From Azoarcus sp. (lineage in GTDB: Bacteria; Pseudomonadota; Gammaproteobacteria; Burkholderiales; Rhodocyclaceae), in NCBI GenBank assembly GCA_031268195.1, contig JAIRXQ010000042.1, positions 1 through 41,270 on the forward strand: a stretch of DNA of 41,270 nucleotides, in the 5' to 3' direction. Numbering within the stretch: the stretch's first letter is position 1; every line of letters begins with the position of its first letter. The translations under genes and the position numbers were made by a program. Below are positions 9,722-20,472 of this stretch, one piece after another. The notes under the pieces are model-generated. The model was not told where the DNA came from, did no database searches, and saw nothing but the letters and a program-made list of their open reading frames with translations.

Positions 9722-10349
9722 CAAAAAACCTGTTCGCCTGCTGCCTGATGCTGGCATCTGTACTTTTCACCGGCCCCGCCATCGCCGAAGACGTCACCGC
9801 GCCCGACGCGCTTGTGCGGCACGTCACCGATGAAGTAACCGCCATCGTGCGCAACGACAAAGCGATCCAGTCCGGCGATGCCAGCAAAGTGCTGGCGCTG
9901 GTCGACGAAAAAGTGCTGCCACACTTCGATTTCCGCCGCATGACCATGCTCGCGGTCGGCAAAGATTGGCGCTCCGCCACGCCCGAGCAGCAAACGCGCC
10001 TTACCACTGCCTTCCGCACCCTGCTCGTGCGCACATACTCCAATGCGCTGACGCAATACCGCGACCAGATCATCGACTACAAGCCCTTGCGCGCCAGCCC
10101 CGGCGACCAGCAGGTGAAGGTGAGCACCGAAGTGCGGCAGGCGGGGGCGCAGCCGATCAACATCGACTACGTGCTCGAACAAAGTCCCGATGGCTGGAAA
10201 GTGTTCGATGTGCTCGTGGCCGGGGTGAGCCTCGTCACCAATTATCGCGGCAATTTTGGCGATCAGATCCGCGTCAAGGGCATCGACGGCCTGATTGCTT
10301 CCCTCGAAGACAAAAACAAGTCGCTGGAAGCGGAGCAGGGCGGCAAATA

Positions 10350-10350
<1 letters not shown>
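9718..10350 (+). CDS. mlaC: periplasmic phospholipid-binding protein MlaC
   Basis: Soluble periplasmic carrier that shuttles phospholipids between MlaA and the MlaFEDB complex. It has 210 residues with a signal peptide cleaved near AIAED. The family core is recognisable: VLPHFDFRRMTMLAVGKDW, the FRTLLVRTYSNALTQY helix, and the C-terminal YVLEQSPDGWKVFDVLVAGV followed by SLVTNYRGNF. It overlaps mlaA (ATGA) and shares one base with mlaB (TAATG). Confidence 0.95.
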
Positions 10351-12659
<2,309 letters not shown>

Positions 12660-12669
12660 GGTTTTTCCT

Positions 12670-13314
12670 GTGACCGGCATGACCCTGGCTCTTTCCAAGG
12701 GCCGCATCTTCGACGAAACCCTGCCGCTGCTCGCCGCCGCCGGAATCGTGCCCGCCGACGATCCCGAAAACTCGCGCAAGCTCATCATCGGCACCAACCG
12801 CCCCGACGTGCGGCTGGTGATCGTGCGCGCCACCGACACGCCCACCTACGTCCAGTATGGCGCCGCGGACATTGGCATTGCGGGCAAGGACGTGCTGCTC
12901 GAACACGGCGGCGCGGGGCTGTATCAGCCGCTCGATCTCAACATCGCGCGCTGCCGCCTGTGCGTGGCGGTGCAAAAGGGCTTCGACTACGCCGCCGCCG
13001 TGCGTCCGGGCGGGCGCATCCGCGTGGCGACCAAATACATTTCCTCGGCCAAGGCCCACTTCGCGGGCAAGGGGATGCACGTCGATCTCATCAAGCTTTA
13101 TGGCTCGATGGAACTCGCGCCGCTGGTCGGGTTGGCCGATGCCATCGTCGATCTCGTCTCCTCGGGCGGCACGCTCAAGGCCAACAATCTGGAGGAGGTC
13201 GAGGAAATCGTGCCGATCTCCTCGCGTCTGATCGTCAATCAGGCGGCGCTCAAATTGAAACGCGACCTCATCCAGCCCATGCTGGATGCCTTCGCCGGCG
13301 CCGTGCGCGCCTGA
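12670..13314 (+). CDS. hisG: ATP phosphoribosyltransferase, short form
   Basis: First step of histidine synthesis: joins ATP and phosphoribosyl pyrophosphate. At 214 residues it is the short form, which lacks the C-terminal histidine-binding domain and needs the regulatory partner HisZ; hisZ is not in this window. Family blocks are [35 protein letters not shown] and the phosphoribosyl pyrophosphate-binding region [20 protein letters not shown]. The start is GTG at 12670, with an in-frame ATG three codons later as an alternative. hisD follows after 143 bases. Confidence 0.95.
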   Translation: MTGMTLALSKGRIFDETLPLLAAAGIVPADDPENSRKLIIGTNRPDVRLVIVRATDTPTYVQYGAADIGIAGKDVLLEHGGAGLYQPLDLNIARCRLCVAVQKGFDYAAAVRPGGRIRVATKYISSAKAHFAGKGMHVDLIKLYGSMELAPLVGLADAIVDLVSSGGTLKANNLEEVEEIVPISSRLIVNQAALKLKRDLIQPMLDAFAGAVRA

Positions 13315-13457
13315 GGCGCGGGCCGCGACACGCGTCCCGTGGGCATGGAAACCGAGGGCATGGAAAAGTTGATTACGGCGGATACAAAGAGAAACCGCGC
13401 GCCAATGTGTGCAGCGCTTCGTTTCCTGTTGGCGCAACTATTTGTTGAGGATTCTTC

Positions 13458-14765
13458 ATGAGCCAGACCCCCATCCATCGCCTCGAAGCCAGCGCCCCCG
13501 ATTTCTCCGCCGTGCTCGGCAAGCTGCTTGCGTTCGAGGCCGCCGCCGACGAGCAGATCAACACCGCCGTCACCGAAATCCTGCACGCGGTACGCACGCG
13601 GGGCGATGCGGCGGTGCTCGAATACACGCGCCGTTTCGACGGGCTGGAAGCCACATCGATGGCGGCGCTCGAATTGCCGCAGGCCGAATTGCACGCGGCG
13701 CTCGCCTTGCTCTCGCCTGAACGACGCGAGGCGCTGACGCTCGCCGCCGAGCGCGTGCGCCTCTACCACGAGCGCCAGAAGGGCGAGTCTTGGACCTATG
13801 CGGAGGCCGACGGCAGCGTGCTCGGCCAGAAAGTGACGCCGCTCGAACGTGTCGGGCTCTACGTGCCGGGCGGCCGCGCCGCATACCCGAGCTCGGTGCT
13901 GATGAACGCCATCCCCGCCCAGGTTGCGGGCGTCGGCGAACTGATCATGGTGGTGCCGACCCCGCGCGGCGAAAAAAATCCGCTCGTACTCGCGGCAGCG
14001 GCCATCACCGGCGTCGAGCGCGTGTTCACGATCGGTGGCGCGCAGGCGGTGGCGGCGCTCGCCTACGGTACCGAAACCGTCCCGCAGGTCGACAAAGTGG
14101 TCGGCCCCGGCAACGCTTACGTGGCCGAGGCCAAGCGGCGCGTGTTCGGCACGGTGGGCATCGATATGGTGGCCGGGCCTTCCGAAGTGCTGGTGATCTC
14201 GGACGGCAGCGGCCACCCTGATTGGGTGGCGATGGATTTGTTCGCGCAGGCCGAGCACGACGAGCTGGCGCAAGCGATTTTGCTGTGTACCGACGCCGCC
14301 TTCATCGACGCCGTCCACGCCGCCATCGACCGCCTGCTGCCCGACATGCCGCGCCGCGACACCATCGCGCGCGCGCTCGCCAGCCGTGGCGCGTTGATCC
14401 GTGTCGGCGATCTCGATCAGGCGTGTGCCATCGCCAACCGCATCGCGCCCGAACACCTCGAACTCTCGCTCGACGATGCCGCAGCGTGGATCGACAAAAT
14501 TCACCACGCCGGCGCCATCTTCGTCGGTCACTGGTCGGTCGAAGCCTTGGGCGATTACTGCGCCGGGCCGAACCACGTGCTGCCCACGATGCGCAGCGCC
14601 CGCTTCTCCTCGCCGCTGGGCACCTACGATTTCCAGAAACGCAGCAGCATCGTGCAAATCTCGGAAGCCGGTGCGCAAAAACTCGCGCGCACGGCGGGGA
14701 TTCTCGCCGACGGCGAAGGCTTGCAGGCGCACGCCCGTTCGGCGCGCTTGCGCTTGAAGGAATAA
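13458..14765 (+). CDS. hisD: histidinol dehydrogenase
   Basis: Catalyses the last two oxidations of histidine synthesis, from L-histidinol to L-histidine, using zinc and NAD. The 435-residue product has the expected blocks: [70 protein letters not shown] and [12 protein letters not shown], then [17 protein letters not shown] near the C-terminus. The zinc ligands of the QAEHD and GDYCAGPNH regions are present. It follows hisG on the same strand and converges with pyrD. Confidence 0.97.
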   Translation: MSQTPIHRLEASAPDFSAVLGKLLAFEAAADEQINTAVTEILHAVRTRGDAAVLEYTRRFDGLEATSMAALELPQAELHAALALLSPERREALTLAAERVRLYHERQKGESWTYAEADGSVLGQKVTPLERVGLYVPGGRAAYPSSVLMNAIPAQVAGVGELIMVVPTPRGEKNPLVLAAAAITGVERVFTIGGAQAVAALAYGTETVPQVDKVVGPGNAYVAEAKRRVFGTVGIDMVAGPSEVLVISDGSGHPDWVAMDLFAQAEHDELAQAILLCTDAAFIDAVHAAIDRLLPDMPRRDTIARALASRGALIRVGDLDQACAIANRIAPEHLELSLDDAAAWIDKIHHAGAIFVGHWSVEALGDYCAGPNHVLPTMRSARFSSPLGTYDFQKRSSIVQISEAGAQKLARTAGILADGEGLQAHARSARLRLKE

Positions 14766-14796
14766 CGCGAAGGGGAGGGCGCGCGCTCGTGCGGCT

Positions 14797-15813
14797 TCAG
14801 GCGTCGGCGGTTGCCTGCACGCATTCGCGCACGAGGCCGGGGCCGCGATAGATCAGGCCGCTCAACACCTGCACCAGCGTCGCACCCGCCTCGATCTTGG
14901 CGCGCGCCGCGGCGCCGTCCATGACGCCGCCGGAGGCGATGATCGGGATTTCTCCGCTCAGCTCTTGCGCGAGCTGGCGCAACACTTCCGTTGAGGCATC
15001 CAGGAGCGGCGCTCCCGACAGGCCGCCTTGCTGATCGGCGAAGGGCTGGCCCGCAACCTTGTCGCGCGCCAGCGTGGTGTTGGTGGCGATCACCGCGTCG
15101 ATGCGATGGCGGCGCACGACATCCGCGATATCGGCAATGGCCTGGAAATCGAGATCGGGGGCGATTTTCAGGGCCAGCGGCACGTAGCGGCCGTGGTGTC
15201 CGGCCAGATGATTCTGGGCAACCTTGATCTTGCCGAGCAACTCGTCGAGTTCGGATGCGCCTTGCAACTGGCGCAAATTCTTGGTGTTTGGCGAAGAAAC
15301 GTTGATCGCCACGTAGCTTGCCAGTCCGTAGACCTTTTCGAGCGCGGCGATGTAATCGTCGGCGGCGTGCGCCATCGGCGTGCCGATGTTCTTGCCAATG
15401 TTGATGCCGAGGATGCCCTTGTACTTGGCGGCGCGCACGTTGGCGGCCAGCACGTCGACGCCGTAATTGTTGAAGCCCATGCGATTGACGATGGCATGCG
15501 CTTCCGGCAGACGGAACAGTCGCGGCTTGGGATTGCCCGGCTGCGCGCGTGGCGTCACGGTGCCGATTTCGATGAAACCGAAGCCTAGCCACGCCAGCCC
15601 GTCGATCGCTTTTCCGTTCTTGTCGAGCCCGGCCGCCAGCCCGATGCGGTTGGGAAAGACGAGCCCCATGACTTCGACTGGCGATGAGTGTTTGGCGCGC
15701 GCGGGAGGCAGTACGGCCCCTGCAATGCGCAGGACGGCGATGGCAGCTTCGTGCGCGGTTTCAGGGTCGAACGAAAACAGAAAGGAACGGGCGAGGTCAT
15801 AAAACATGGGCAC
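14797..15813 (-). CDS. pyrD: dihydroorotate dehydrogenase (quinone), class 2
   Basis: Membrane-associated flavoenzyme that oxidises dihydroorotate to orotate in pyrimidine synthesis and passes electrons to quinone. It has 338 residues including the amphipathic N-terminal helix ([20 protein letters not shown]) that marks class 2. The blocks [28 protein letters not shown] and NRMGFNN are present, as is the catalytic serine in [15 protein letters not shown]-binding motifs IASGGVMDG and [19 protein letters not shown] lie near the end. An ATG two codons downstream (MFYDLAR) is an alternative start. It faces hisD tail to tail. Confidence 0.96.
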   Translation of the reverse strand: MPMFYDLARSFLFSFDPETAHEAAIAVLRIAGAVLPPARAKHSSPVEVMGLVFPNRIGLAAGLDKNGKAIDGLAWLGFGFIEIGTVTPRAQPGNPKPRLFRLPEAHAIVNRMGFNNYGVDVLAANVRAAKYKGILGINIGKNIGTPMAHAADDYIAALEKVYGLASYVAINVSSPNTKNLRQLQGASELDELLGKIKVAQNHLAGHHGRYVPLALKIAPDLDFQAIADIADVVRRHRIDAVIATNTTLARDKVAGQPFADQQGGLSGAPLLDASTEVLRQLAQELSGEIPIIASGGVMDGAAARAKIEAGATLVQVLSGLIYRGPGLVRECVQATADA

Positions 15814-15830
15814 GATTGTAGCCGCTCACA

Positions 15831-16148
15831 TCATTTGCCGTTGGCAAAACCGGCCAATTCCTGTGCGACGCATTCTTTGATCGCCAGACGATTTTCCGCA
15901 GGCAAACCGTAACGCGCCGCCAGCGCCACGTAGTCGTTCGGCGTCAAGGTGACGGTCAGGCGCGGGCGCTTGGGACGGCAGCTCACCGGCAGTCCCAGCA
16001 GGTGGCGGATCTGGTCGGAGTTCGACAGGTTGTTCCTGAATGCGGCGCGGCGCACCGCTTCGAGAACGGGCGTCTCCACATCGAACGCCACTTGTACGGC
16101 GCGCAGAAGGGCATCCGGGCTTTCAGGCCGTCCCTGAATGGATTTCAT
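15831..16148 (-). CDS. small conserved-looking protein of unknown function
   Basis: The frame is open from 16526, but the upstream part crosses intergenic repeats. I place the start at ATG 16148, preceded by a GAGG ribosome-binding site, giving 105 residues (MKSIQGRPESPDALLRAVQ). I do not recognise the family. The sequence contains an RRAAFRNNLSNSDQIRHLLG helix pair and a RLTVTLTPNDYVALAARYGL segment, resembling a small helical protein of the ribbon-helix-helix or regulatory kind, but this is only an impression. It ends 17 bases upstream of the pyrD start on the same strand and may be cotranscribed with pyrD. Confidence 0.6.
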   Translation of the reverse strand: MKSIQGRPESPDALLRAVQVAFDVETPVLEAVRRAAFRNNLSNSDQIRHLLGLPVSCRPKRPRLTVTLTPNDYVALAARYGLPAENRLAIKECVAQELAGFANGK

Positions 16149-16251
16149 TGAGCGCCTCGCGTGAAGATGGTTCGGTACGGGCACAGAATGTAGTCCGTAT
16201 GACATCGTATGTCCAATGATCTTCTGTCTTTCTGTCTTCAACCCACAAATT

Positions 16252-16324
16252 CTGGCCTTCCTCGGCGAGGGAGGTGTCGCGCGGCGAAGCCGCGTGACGG
16301 AGGGAGTGGGGGCGAAGCGACATG
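16252..16324 (+). repeat. REP-like intergenic repeat, copy A
   Basis: Palindromic element built from a CCTTCCTC-GCGAGGGAGG arm, a GCGGCGAAGCCGC core and a TGACGGAGGGAGTGGGGGCGAAGCG tail. Related copies occur at 16333-16413 (inverted) and 19605-19675 (same orientation). Confidence 0.6.
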
Positions 16325-16332
16325 AGAAGAAG

Positions 16333-16413
16333 CTGGCACCGCCGCGACTCCTTCCGTCTCGCCTGCGGCGAGCCACCTTCCTTGGAGAGGAAGGCTCTGA
16401 TTCTGGCGAGGAA
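16333..16413 (-). repeat. REP-like intergenic repeat, copy B (inverted)
   Basis: Read on the minus strand this matches copy A: GCCTTCCTC-CAAGGAAGG, a CGCCGCAGGCG core, then ACGGAAGGAGTCGCGGCG. It is more diverged than copies A and C. With copy A it forms an inverted pair separated by about eight bases. Confidence 0.55.
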
Positions 16414-16555
16414 ACGATTTGTTTCTTTTGAGTGACAGTTTTTGCCTGTGGGCGCTCCCGCTTACGGGGGAGAACACGCCCGTGGCCGCCAGCTTTCCAG
16501 TTTTTTCCTGAAAAGGACACCTTCACCCGCTTGCCCTGTCATGCCGCCGGGGTGC

Positions 16556-16584
16556 TTGTTTGGCGGAAATTACGTATGTACAAT
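16556..16584 (+). promoter_or_regulatory. candidate promoter upstream of the RTX gene
   Basis: TTGTTT (16556-16561) and TACAAT (16579-16584) are separated by 17 bases. It is the best plus-strand promoter in the region and would give a leader of roughly 470 bases before the RTX start. It is not tied to the gene by anything but position. Confidence 0.35.
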
Positions 16585-16936
16585 CGCGGGAAATCTCACG
16601 CTGCCCACGGAAGGGGCCGGAAAATCTTCTGGTGCTGTCCCCCCCCCGATGCAGCGCCCCTCCCGGCGCGGCGTTTTCCACAACCGGAGAGCGGAAATAT
16701 GGCACGCTTTTCGCTTGCCTGCCTATTCGACATCCGCCTGCTCGCGGGCAGCGAAGCCTACGATGCCGCGCGCGAGGATGTCTCCGGCGCGAAGGCCGTC
16801 TCGCGGCCCTGCGCGAACGCTTCCCCTACACCCGCCGCACCGCGGCGGCGGCAGACGCGGCCTGATCGGCCGCCCGCCCCGCCATGCGCAAGGATTTCAG
16901 CACTAAAAGCGTCGAGCGCTGCACCGCGCTGCAAGC

Positions 16937-17001
16937 GGCAAAACCGCCGGGCGGCTTCCCGGCTGTCGAACGTGGTCCCCGGCGAAGCCGCCGGTTTTGC
17001 C
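16937..17001 (+). repeat. imperfect inverted repeat before the RTX gene
   Basis: GGCAAAACCG plus GCGGCTTC on the left (16937-16958) is complementary to GAAGCCGC plus CGGTTTTGCC on the right (16983-17001); the left arm has four extra bases. It lies about 60 bases upstream of the RTX start and could form a strong hairpin in the leader RNA. Confidence 0.6.
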
Positions 17002-17062
17002 GGGGCCGGTTTTATCAAGCAGTTTTACAGCGCATCACATCACATCGTAAGGAGAAACAAGA

Positions 17063-18877
17063 ATGGCTAATATTTATGGCACCCAGGGCGACGACATACT
17101 GGTTGGCGATGAGGGCGGTGACTATATAGTTGGAGGTCTGCCTAGTCTGCCTATATGGGATGGCCTCGACGTGGGCGACGACAAGCTGTATGGCAACGGC
17201 GGCGACGACTATCTGTATGGCGGCGCTGGCAACGACTATCTGTACGGCGGGGACGGCAACGACACGCTGCATAGCGGCGACGGTGACGACTATCTGGATG
17301 GCGGCAACGGCGACGACATACTGTGGGGCGGCCGCGGCAGCGACAGGCTGTATGGCGGCGACGGCGACGACGGGCTGCATGGCGGCGACGATTCGGGGAA
17401 CGACGGCGGCGACAACTATCTGTATGGCGGCGAAGGCAACGACGGGCTGCGTGGCAGCCACGGCAACGACGAGCTGTATGGCGACGGCGGTGACGACAAT
17501 CTGGCTGGCGGCTACGGTGACGACATACTGTATGGCGGCGACGGCAACGACATACTGAATGGCGATGACGGCAATGACGGTCTGGATGGCGGCGAAGGCG
17601 ACGACATACTGAATGGCGGCTACGGCGACGACTATCTGGCTGGCGGCGAAGGCAACGACTGGCTAGTGGGCGAGGACGGCAACGACACGCTGCTTGGCGG
17701 CGCTGGCAACGACTATCTGTATGGCGAAGAAGGCGACGACGTGCTGTATGGCGGGGACGGCGACGACAGGCTGTATGGCGGCTTTGACAACGACTGGCTG
17801 GATGGCGGCAGCGGCAACGACATACTGGAGGGCGGCAACGGCGACGACGTACTGTATGGCGGGGACGGCGACGACAGGCTGTATGGCTGGGACGGCAACA
17901 ACAAACTGTATGGCGGCAGCGGCGACGATCAACTGAGTAGCAACGACGGCGATGACGTGCTGGATGGCGGAGAAGGCGACGACCATCTGGGTGGCCGCGG
18001 CGGCTACGACACCTATATCTTTGGTCGTGGCGATGGGCGGGACACGGTTACAGACTACGACGGCAGCGGTGCGCTCGAATTCAGGGGGGACATCCAGCCT
18101 TCGGACATCGTGGCCACTCGCGTCGGTGACAATCTGGTGCTGAATTATTCAACAGCGGATAGCGTCACCATCAACTCGTTTTATTCTCAAAGCAATCATC
18201 CCTTCGATACGATCCGTTTTGTCGAGAGCGGCACGGTATGGGATCTGGCGCAAATCAATCATCTGGCCGGTATCGAGCCGGAAACGCCGAATGTGCCGCC
18301 CACGGACGAAATCCCCACGCTTCCCACGCTCACGGGCAGCGAGGGCAACGACACGCTGCGCGGGGGGGACGGCGACGAGCTGCTGCTTGGCGGCGAGGGC
18401 AACGACACCCTCTACGGCGGACTCGGCAACGACTACCTGATTGGCGGCACGGGCGCGGATCGCCTCTACGGCGAGCGGGGCGACGATGTCTATAGCGGCG
18501 GCGAAGGGGATGACTACCTCTACGACAGCGCGGGCAACGAAACCTATTACTTCGCGCGCGGCGATGGCGCTGACACCATTCTCGATACCCAGGGCGAAGA
18601 CAGCCTGATTTTTGAGGGCATCGACTACACGCAACTCTGGTTTCAGCATAGCGGCCCCAGCGGGCGCAGTCTGGAAATCGGCATCATCGGCGCGGAAGAC
18701 CGGGTGACGGTGACGGATTGGTTCGTTTCCGACAGCCGCCAGATCGAGCACATCGAAGCGGGTGGTGCGACGCTGGACGCGGCGGCGGTGACGGGGCTGG
18801 TCGATGCGCTGGCCGGTTTGTCCCCGGACGATGCCTCGTTCGTCGATGTCGTCGGCACTTACTGGGATGTGGTGTAA
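17063..18877 (+). CDS. RTX-type calcium-binding repeat protein, predicted type I secreted
   Basis: A 604-residue protein made almost entirely of glycine- and aspartate-rich nonapeptides of the GGxGxDxLY kind. A block of more than 25 repeats fills residues about 5-310 and a shorter block residues about 425-490. Each repeat block runs into a beta-rich module of the kind following hemolysin-type repeats (GRGDGRDTVTDYDGSGALEF and ARGDGADTILDTQGEDSLIF). No enzyme, adhesin or pore-forming domain is visible. There is no N-terminal signal peptide, which fits type I secretion through a C-terminal signal, but no type I transporter genes are in the window. AAGGAG lies ten bases before the ATG. The DNA itself is repetitive with a 27-base period, so repeat number may vary. 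A terminator follows at 18920. Confidence 0.9.
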   Translation: MANIYGTQGDDILVGDEGGDYIVGGLPSLPIWDGLDVGDDKLYGNGGDDYLYGGAGNDYLYGGDGNDTLHSGDGDDYLDGGNGDDILWGGRGSDRLYGGDGDDGLHGGDDSGNDGGDNYLYGGEGNDGLRGSHGNDELYGDGGDDNLAGGYGDDILYGGDGNDILNGDDGNDGLDGGEGDDILNGGYGDDYLAGGEGNDWLVGEDGNDTLLGGAGNDYLYGEEGDDVLYGGDGDDRLYGGFDNDWLDGGSGNDILEGGNGDDVLYGGDGDDRLYGWDGNNKLYGGSGDDQLSSNDGDDVLDGGEGDDHLGGRGGYDTYIFGRGDGRDTVTDYDGSGALEFRGDIQPSDIVATRVGDNLVLNYSTADSVTINSFYSQSNHPFDTIRFVESGTVWDLAQINHLAGIEPETPNVPPTDEIPTLPTLTGSEGNDTLRGGDGDELLLGGEGNDTLYGGLGNDYLIGGTGADRLYGERGDDVYSGGEGDDYLYDSAGNETYYFARGDGADTILDTQGEDSLIFEGIDYTQLWFQHSGPSGRSLEIGIIGAEDRVTVTDWFVSDSRQIEHIEAGGATLDAAAVTGLVDALAGLSPDDASFVDVVGTYWDVV

Positions 18878-18919
18878 GGGCCGCCGAATTTGACGACGTA
18901 CTTTTTCCCGATCTCTTTT

Positions 18920-18950
18920 CGCGCCCGTCCCCGCGGGCGGGCGCGTTTTT
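18920..18950 (+). terminator. rho-independent terminator after the RTX gene
   Basis: CGCGCCCG (18920-18927) pairs with CGGGCGCG (18938-18945) and is followed by TTTTT. It lies 42 bases after the RTX stop and just before the PEP-CTERM gene. Confidence 0.8.
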
Positions 18951-18971
18951 CAGCAAGACAAGGAGCAACAA

Positions 18972-19544
18972 ATGAATTTGAAATATCCGGTGGCCGTCCT
19001 CGCGGCCTTGGCCTTCAGCACTGCGGCGCAGGCGGACGTCTACACGTTTACGGCGGACGACATTTTTTGGGAGAACTGGGTCAGCCCGTTCGACGCCAGC
19101 GAAGAGCCTCCCGGCTTCCGTCTCGACGGCCCGGACGGCTTTGGCCTGACCGCCTTCGGCGCGTCCTACGACTGGCGCAACACGACTACCGTCATCCTCG
19201 GCTTTGCCGCCGCGCCGGAGGGAACCTACAGCATCGACTGGGGCAATTCGTATCTGCTGGATTCGGTGGCGGGGCAGATCGATTTGTCGTCGCTCCCGCA
19301 GACCAACCTTCAGGCGTCGGGCGAAGACTGGCTGGCGTCGCATGTCTGGGGCGGCAACGGGCTGGATGCGGAAACAGCGTGGTCCTTCACCGCGCCGGTG
19401 GAACTATTTTCGATTCTCGGCGGGCAGATCACTTACACCTATACGGCGGCGGTAGTGCCGGAGCCGGAGACCCTGGCCATGCTGCTGAGCGGCCTGTGCA
19501 TCATCGGCGCGACAGCGCGGCGCAGACGGCGGGCAGGGTGGTAA
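18972..19544 (+). CDS. PEP-CTERM sorting-domain protein
   Basis: Secreted protein of 190 residues, predicted substrate of an exosortase (EpsH/XrtA-type) system that processes and exports proteins with extracellular polysaccharide. It has an N-terminal signal peptide (cleavage near AAQADV), a middle part rich in Trp, Gly and Asp without a domain I recognise, and a textbook C-terminal sorting signal: VPEPETLAMLLSGL, a hydrophobic helix, then an Arg-rich tail (ARRRRRAGW). AAGGAG precedes the ATG. No exosortase gene is in the window. It is separated from the RTX gene by a terminator, so the two need not be coexpressed, though both are surface proteins. Confidence 0.9.
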   Translation: MNLKYPVAVLAALAFSTAAQADVYTFTADDIFWENWVSPFDASEEPPGFRLDGPDGFGLTAFGASYDWRNTTTVILGFAAAPEGTYSIDWGNSYLLDSVAGQIDLSSLPQTNLQASGEDWLASHVWGGNGLDAETAWSFTAPVELFSILGGQITYTYTAAVVPEPETLAMLLSGLCIIGATARRRRRAGW

Positions 19545-19569
19545 TCAGATAGGGGGCAACCGACGACAC

Positions 19570-19597
19570 CCGGCGGCTTCGTGCCGCCGGTTTTTTT
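19570..19597 (+). terminator. rho-independent terminator after the PEP-CTERM gene
   Basis: CCGGCGGC (19570-19577) and GCCGCCGG (19583-19590) form a perfect 8-bp stem with a TTCGT loop, followed by seven T (19591-19597). Confidence 0.92.
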
Positions 19598-19604
19598 GCT
19601 GTTT

Positions 19605-19675
19605 CTGGCCTCCCTCTGCGAGGGAGATGTCGCGCTTTGAGCCGCGTGACGGAGGGGGTGGGGGACGAAGCGAAA
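19605..19675 (+). repeat. REP-like intergenic repeat, copy C
   Basis: Same family and orientation as 16252-16324: GGCCTCCCTCTGCGAGGGAG, then GTCGCG, GAGCCGCGTGACGGAGGG and GTGGGGGACGAAGCG. It lies between two terminators. Confidence 0.6.
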
Positions 19676-19705
19676 CGGCAAAGGGTGTTCATGCGATTGC
19701 CCCGA

Positions 19706-19735
19706 CAAAAAAAGCCACACCTTTCGATGTGGCTT
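19706..19735 (-). terminator. rho-independent terminator of the SatP-like gene
   Basis: On the minus strand, AAGCCACA pairs with TGTGGCTT (19728-19735 with 19712-19719) and is followed by TTTTTTT running to about 19707. Confidence 0.88.
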
Positions 19736-19755
19736 CCCCGTCTGGCAAGATCCGC

Positions 19756-20370
19756 TCAAGCGGCTTTCTTCACCCACCCCATCGGCTTGCCCAGCGGCAA
19801 AATCTGGCGGCCGAAGAAGGTATTCAGGAAGATCGCGCCCGAACCGTAGAAGCCGAGCATGGAGATGAGGAACTCCGCCCATGCCGCGCTCTGGCCGAAT
19901 ATTTCGGGCTCGATGCCGAGCAGTTGGAGGCCAAGTGAACCGAGCAGCACGAGGATCAGCACCATGATTGCGCCGAACACCTTGTTTGCCTCGAACGCGG
20001 CAACGGTGACGAAGACGCAGAAGACCATGTAGCCGAGGCAGGCATAGCCGAATTGCTTGGCGTCGGCGTTGGCGGGAACCTCGCCGAACCAGCCGTTGGC
20101 GATCGCCCAGTGCATCATGACCGCGATCCAGAACAGGCCGAATGCGCCGAGCACGATCGCGCCAAAATAACTGTTGCGCTTGAAATCGACCGCTGCCGCC
20201 CAAATTTGTGCGAAGGAGCCAAGAAACAGCGCCCACGGCATCAAATAGACGGAGCCGGTCGTCCAGCCCAGTTTCTGGGTAGACGCGACGAAAGTGATGA
20301 GCGAAAGACCAAATACGCCGAGCGCGGTGGCGTCGGCGGTGACGATCTTGGTTTCTTGTACCTGTGACAT
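19756..20370 (-). CDS. GPR1/FUN34/YaaH (SatP)-family acetate/succinate transporter
   Basis: Inner-membrane protein of 204 residues with six hydrophobic helices, of the acetate uptake family. I place the start at ATG 20370 (MSQVQETKIVTADATALGVF), preceded by an AGGAGGAG ribosome-binding site, rather than the earlier frame opening at 20433. The family's NPAPLGL signature in the first helix is replaced by DATALGVFGLSL, a divergence I believe occurs in a bacterial subgroup. Conserved glycine- and aromatic-rich helices (YFGAIVLGAFGLFWIAVMMH) support the assignment. Substrate is inferred from the family. It is a single gene closed by the terminator at 19706-19735. Confidence 0.8.
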   Translation of the reverse strand: MSQVQETKIVTADATALGVFGLSLITFVASTQKLGWTTGSVYLMPWALFLGSFAQIWAAAVDFKRNSYFGAIVLGAFGLFWIAVMMHWAIANGWFGEVPANADAKQFGYACLGYMVFCVFVTVAAFEANKVFGAIMVLILVLLGSLGLQLLGIEPEIFGQSAAWAEFLISMLGFYGSGAIFLNTFFGRQILPLGKPMGWVKKAA

Positions 20371-20472
20371 GCTGTCTCCTCCTGTGGTTGTAAGGTGCTC
20401 CGCATGGGAGAGCGGCAAAACACCACCCGGCACGGGAGCATGGCGAGCCTAGCATGCCTTACACTCTCGTGC

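Larger units (their letters stand above)
16414..17062 (+). other. gene-poor region upstream of the RTX gene
   Basis: I see no convincing intact gene between copy B and the RTX start. The stretch holds a promoter candidate at 16556-16584, an inverted repeat at 16937-17001 and a possible frameshifted relic at 16699-16865. The relic reads MARFSLACLFDIRLLAGSEA in one frame and continues as ALRERFPYTRR in another before a TGA. It matches nothing I recognise. The last bases carry AAGGAG, the ribosome-binding site of the RTX gene. Confidence 0.5.

Noticed and set aside
16699-16865. Possible short gene starting MARFSLACLFDIRLL.
   Set aside because: It changes frame midway, has a weak ribosome-binding site and no recognisable family; kept only as a possible relic.
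17015-17461. Minus-strand open frames rich in Val and Ala opposite the RTX gene (also 17663-17986).
   Set aside because: They are the antisense reading of the regular 27-base RTX repeats; no ribosome-binding site or family, and the plus frame has perfect RTX motifs.
17063-18000. Regular DNA repeats that could suggest a CRISPR array.
   Set aside because: The units are 27 bases, directly adjacent without unique spacers, and encode RTX nonapeptides in frame.
19756-20370. SatP-like protein lacking the NPAPLGL signature as a novelty.
   Set aside because: I believe a betaproteobacterial subgroup shares the altered motif, so it is noted in the annotation but not claimed as unusual.
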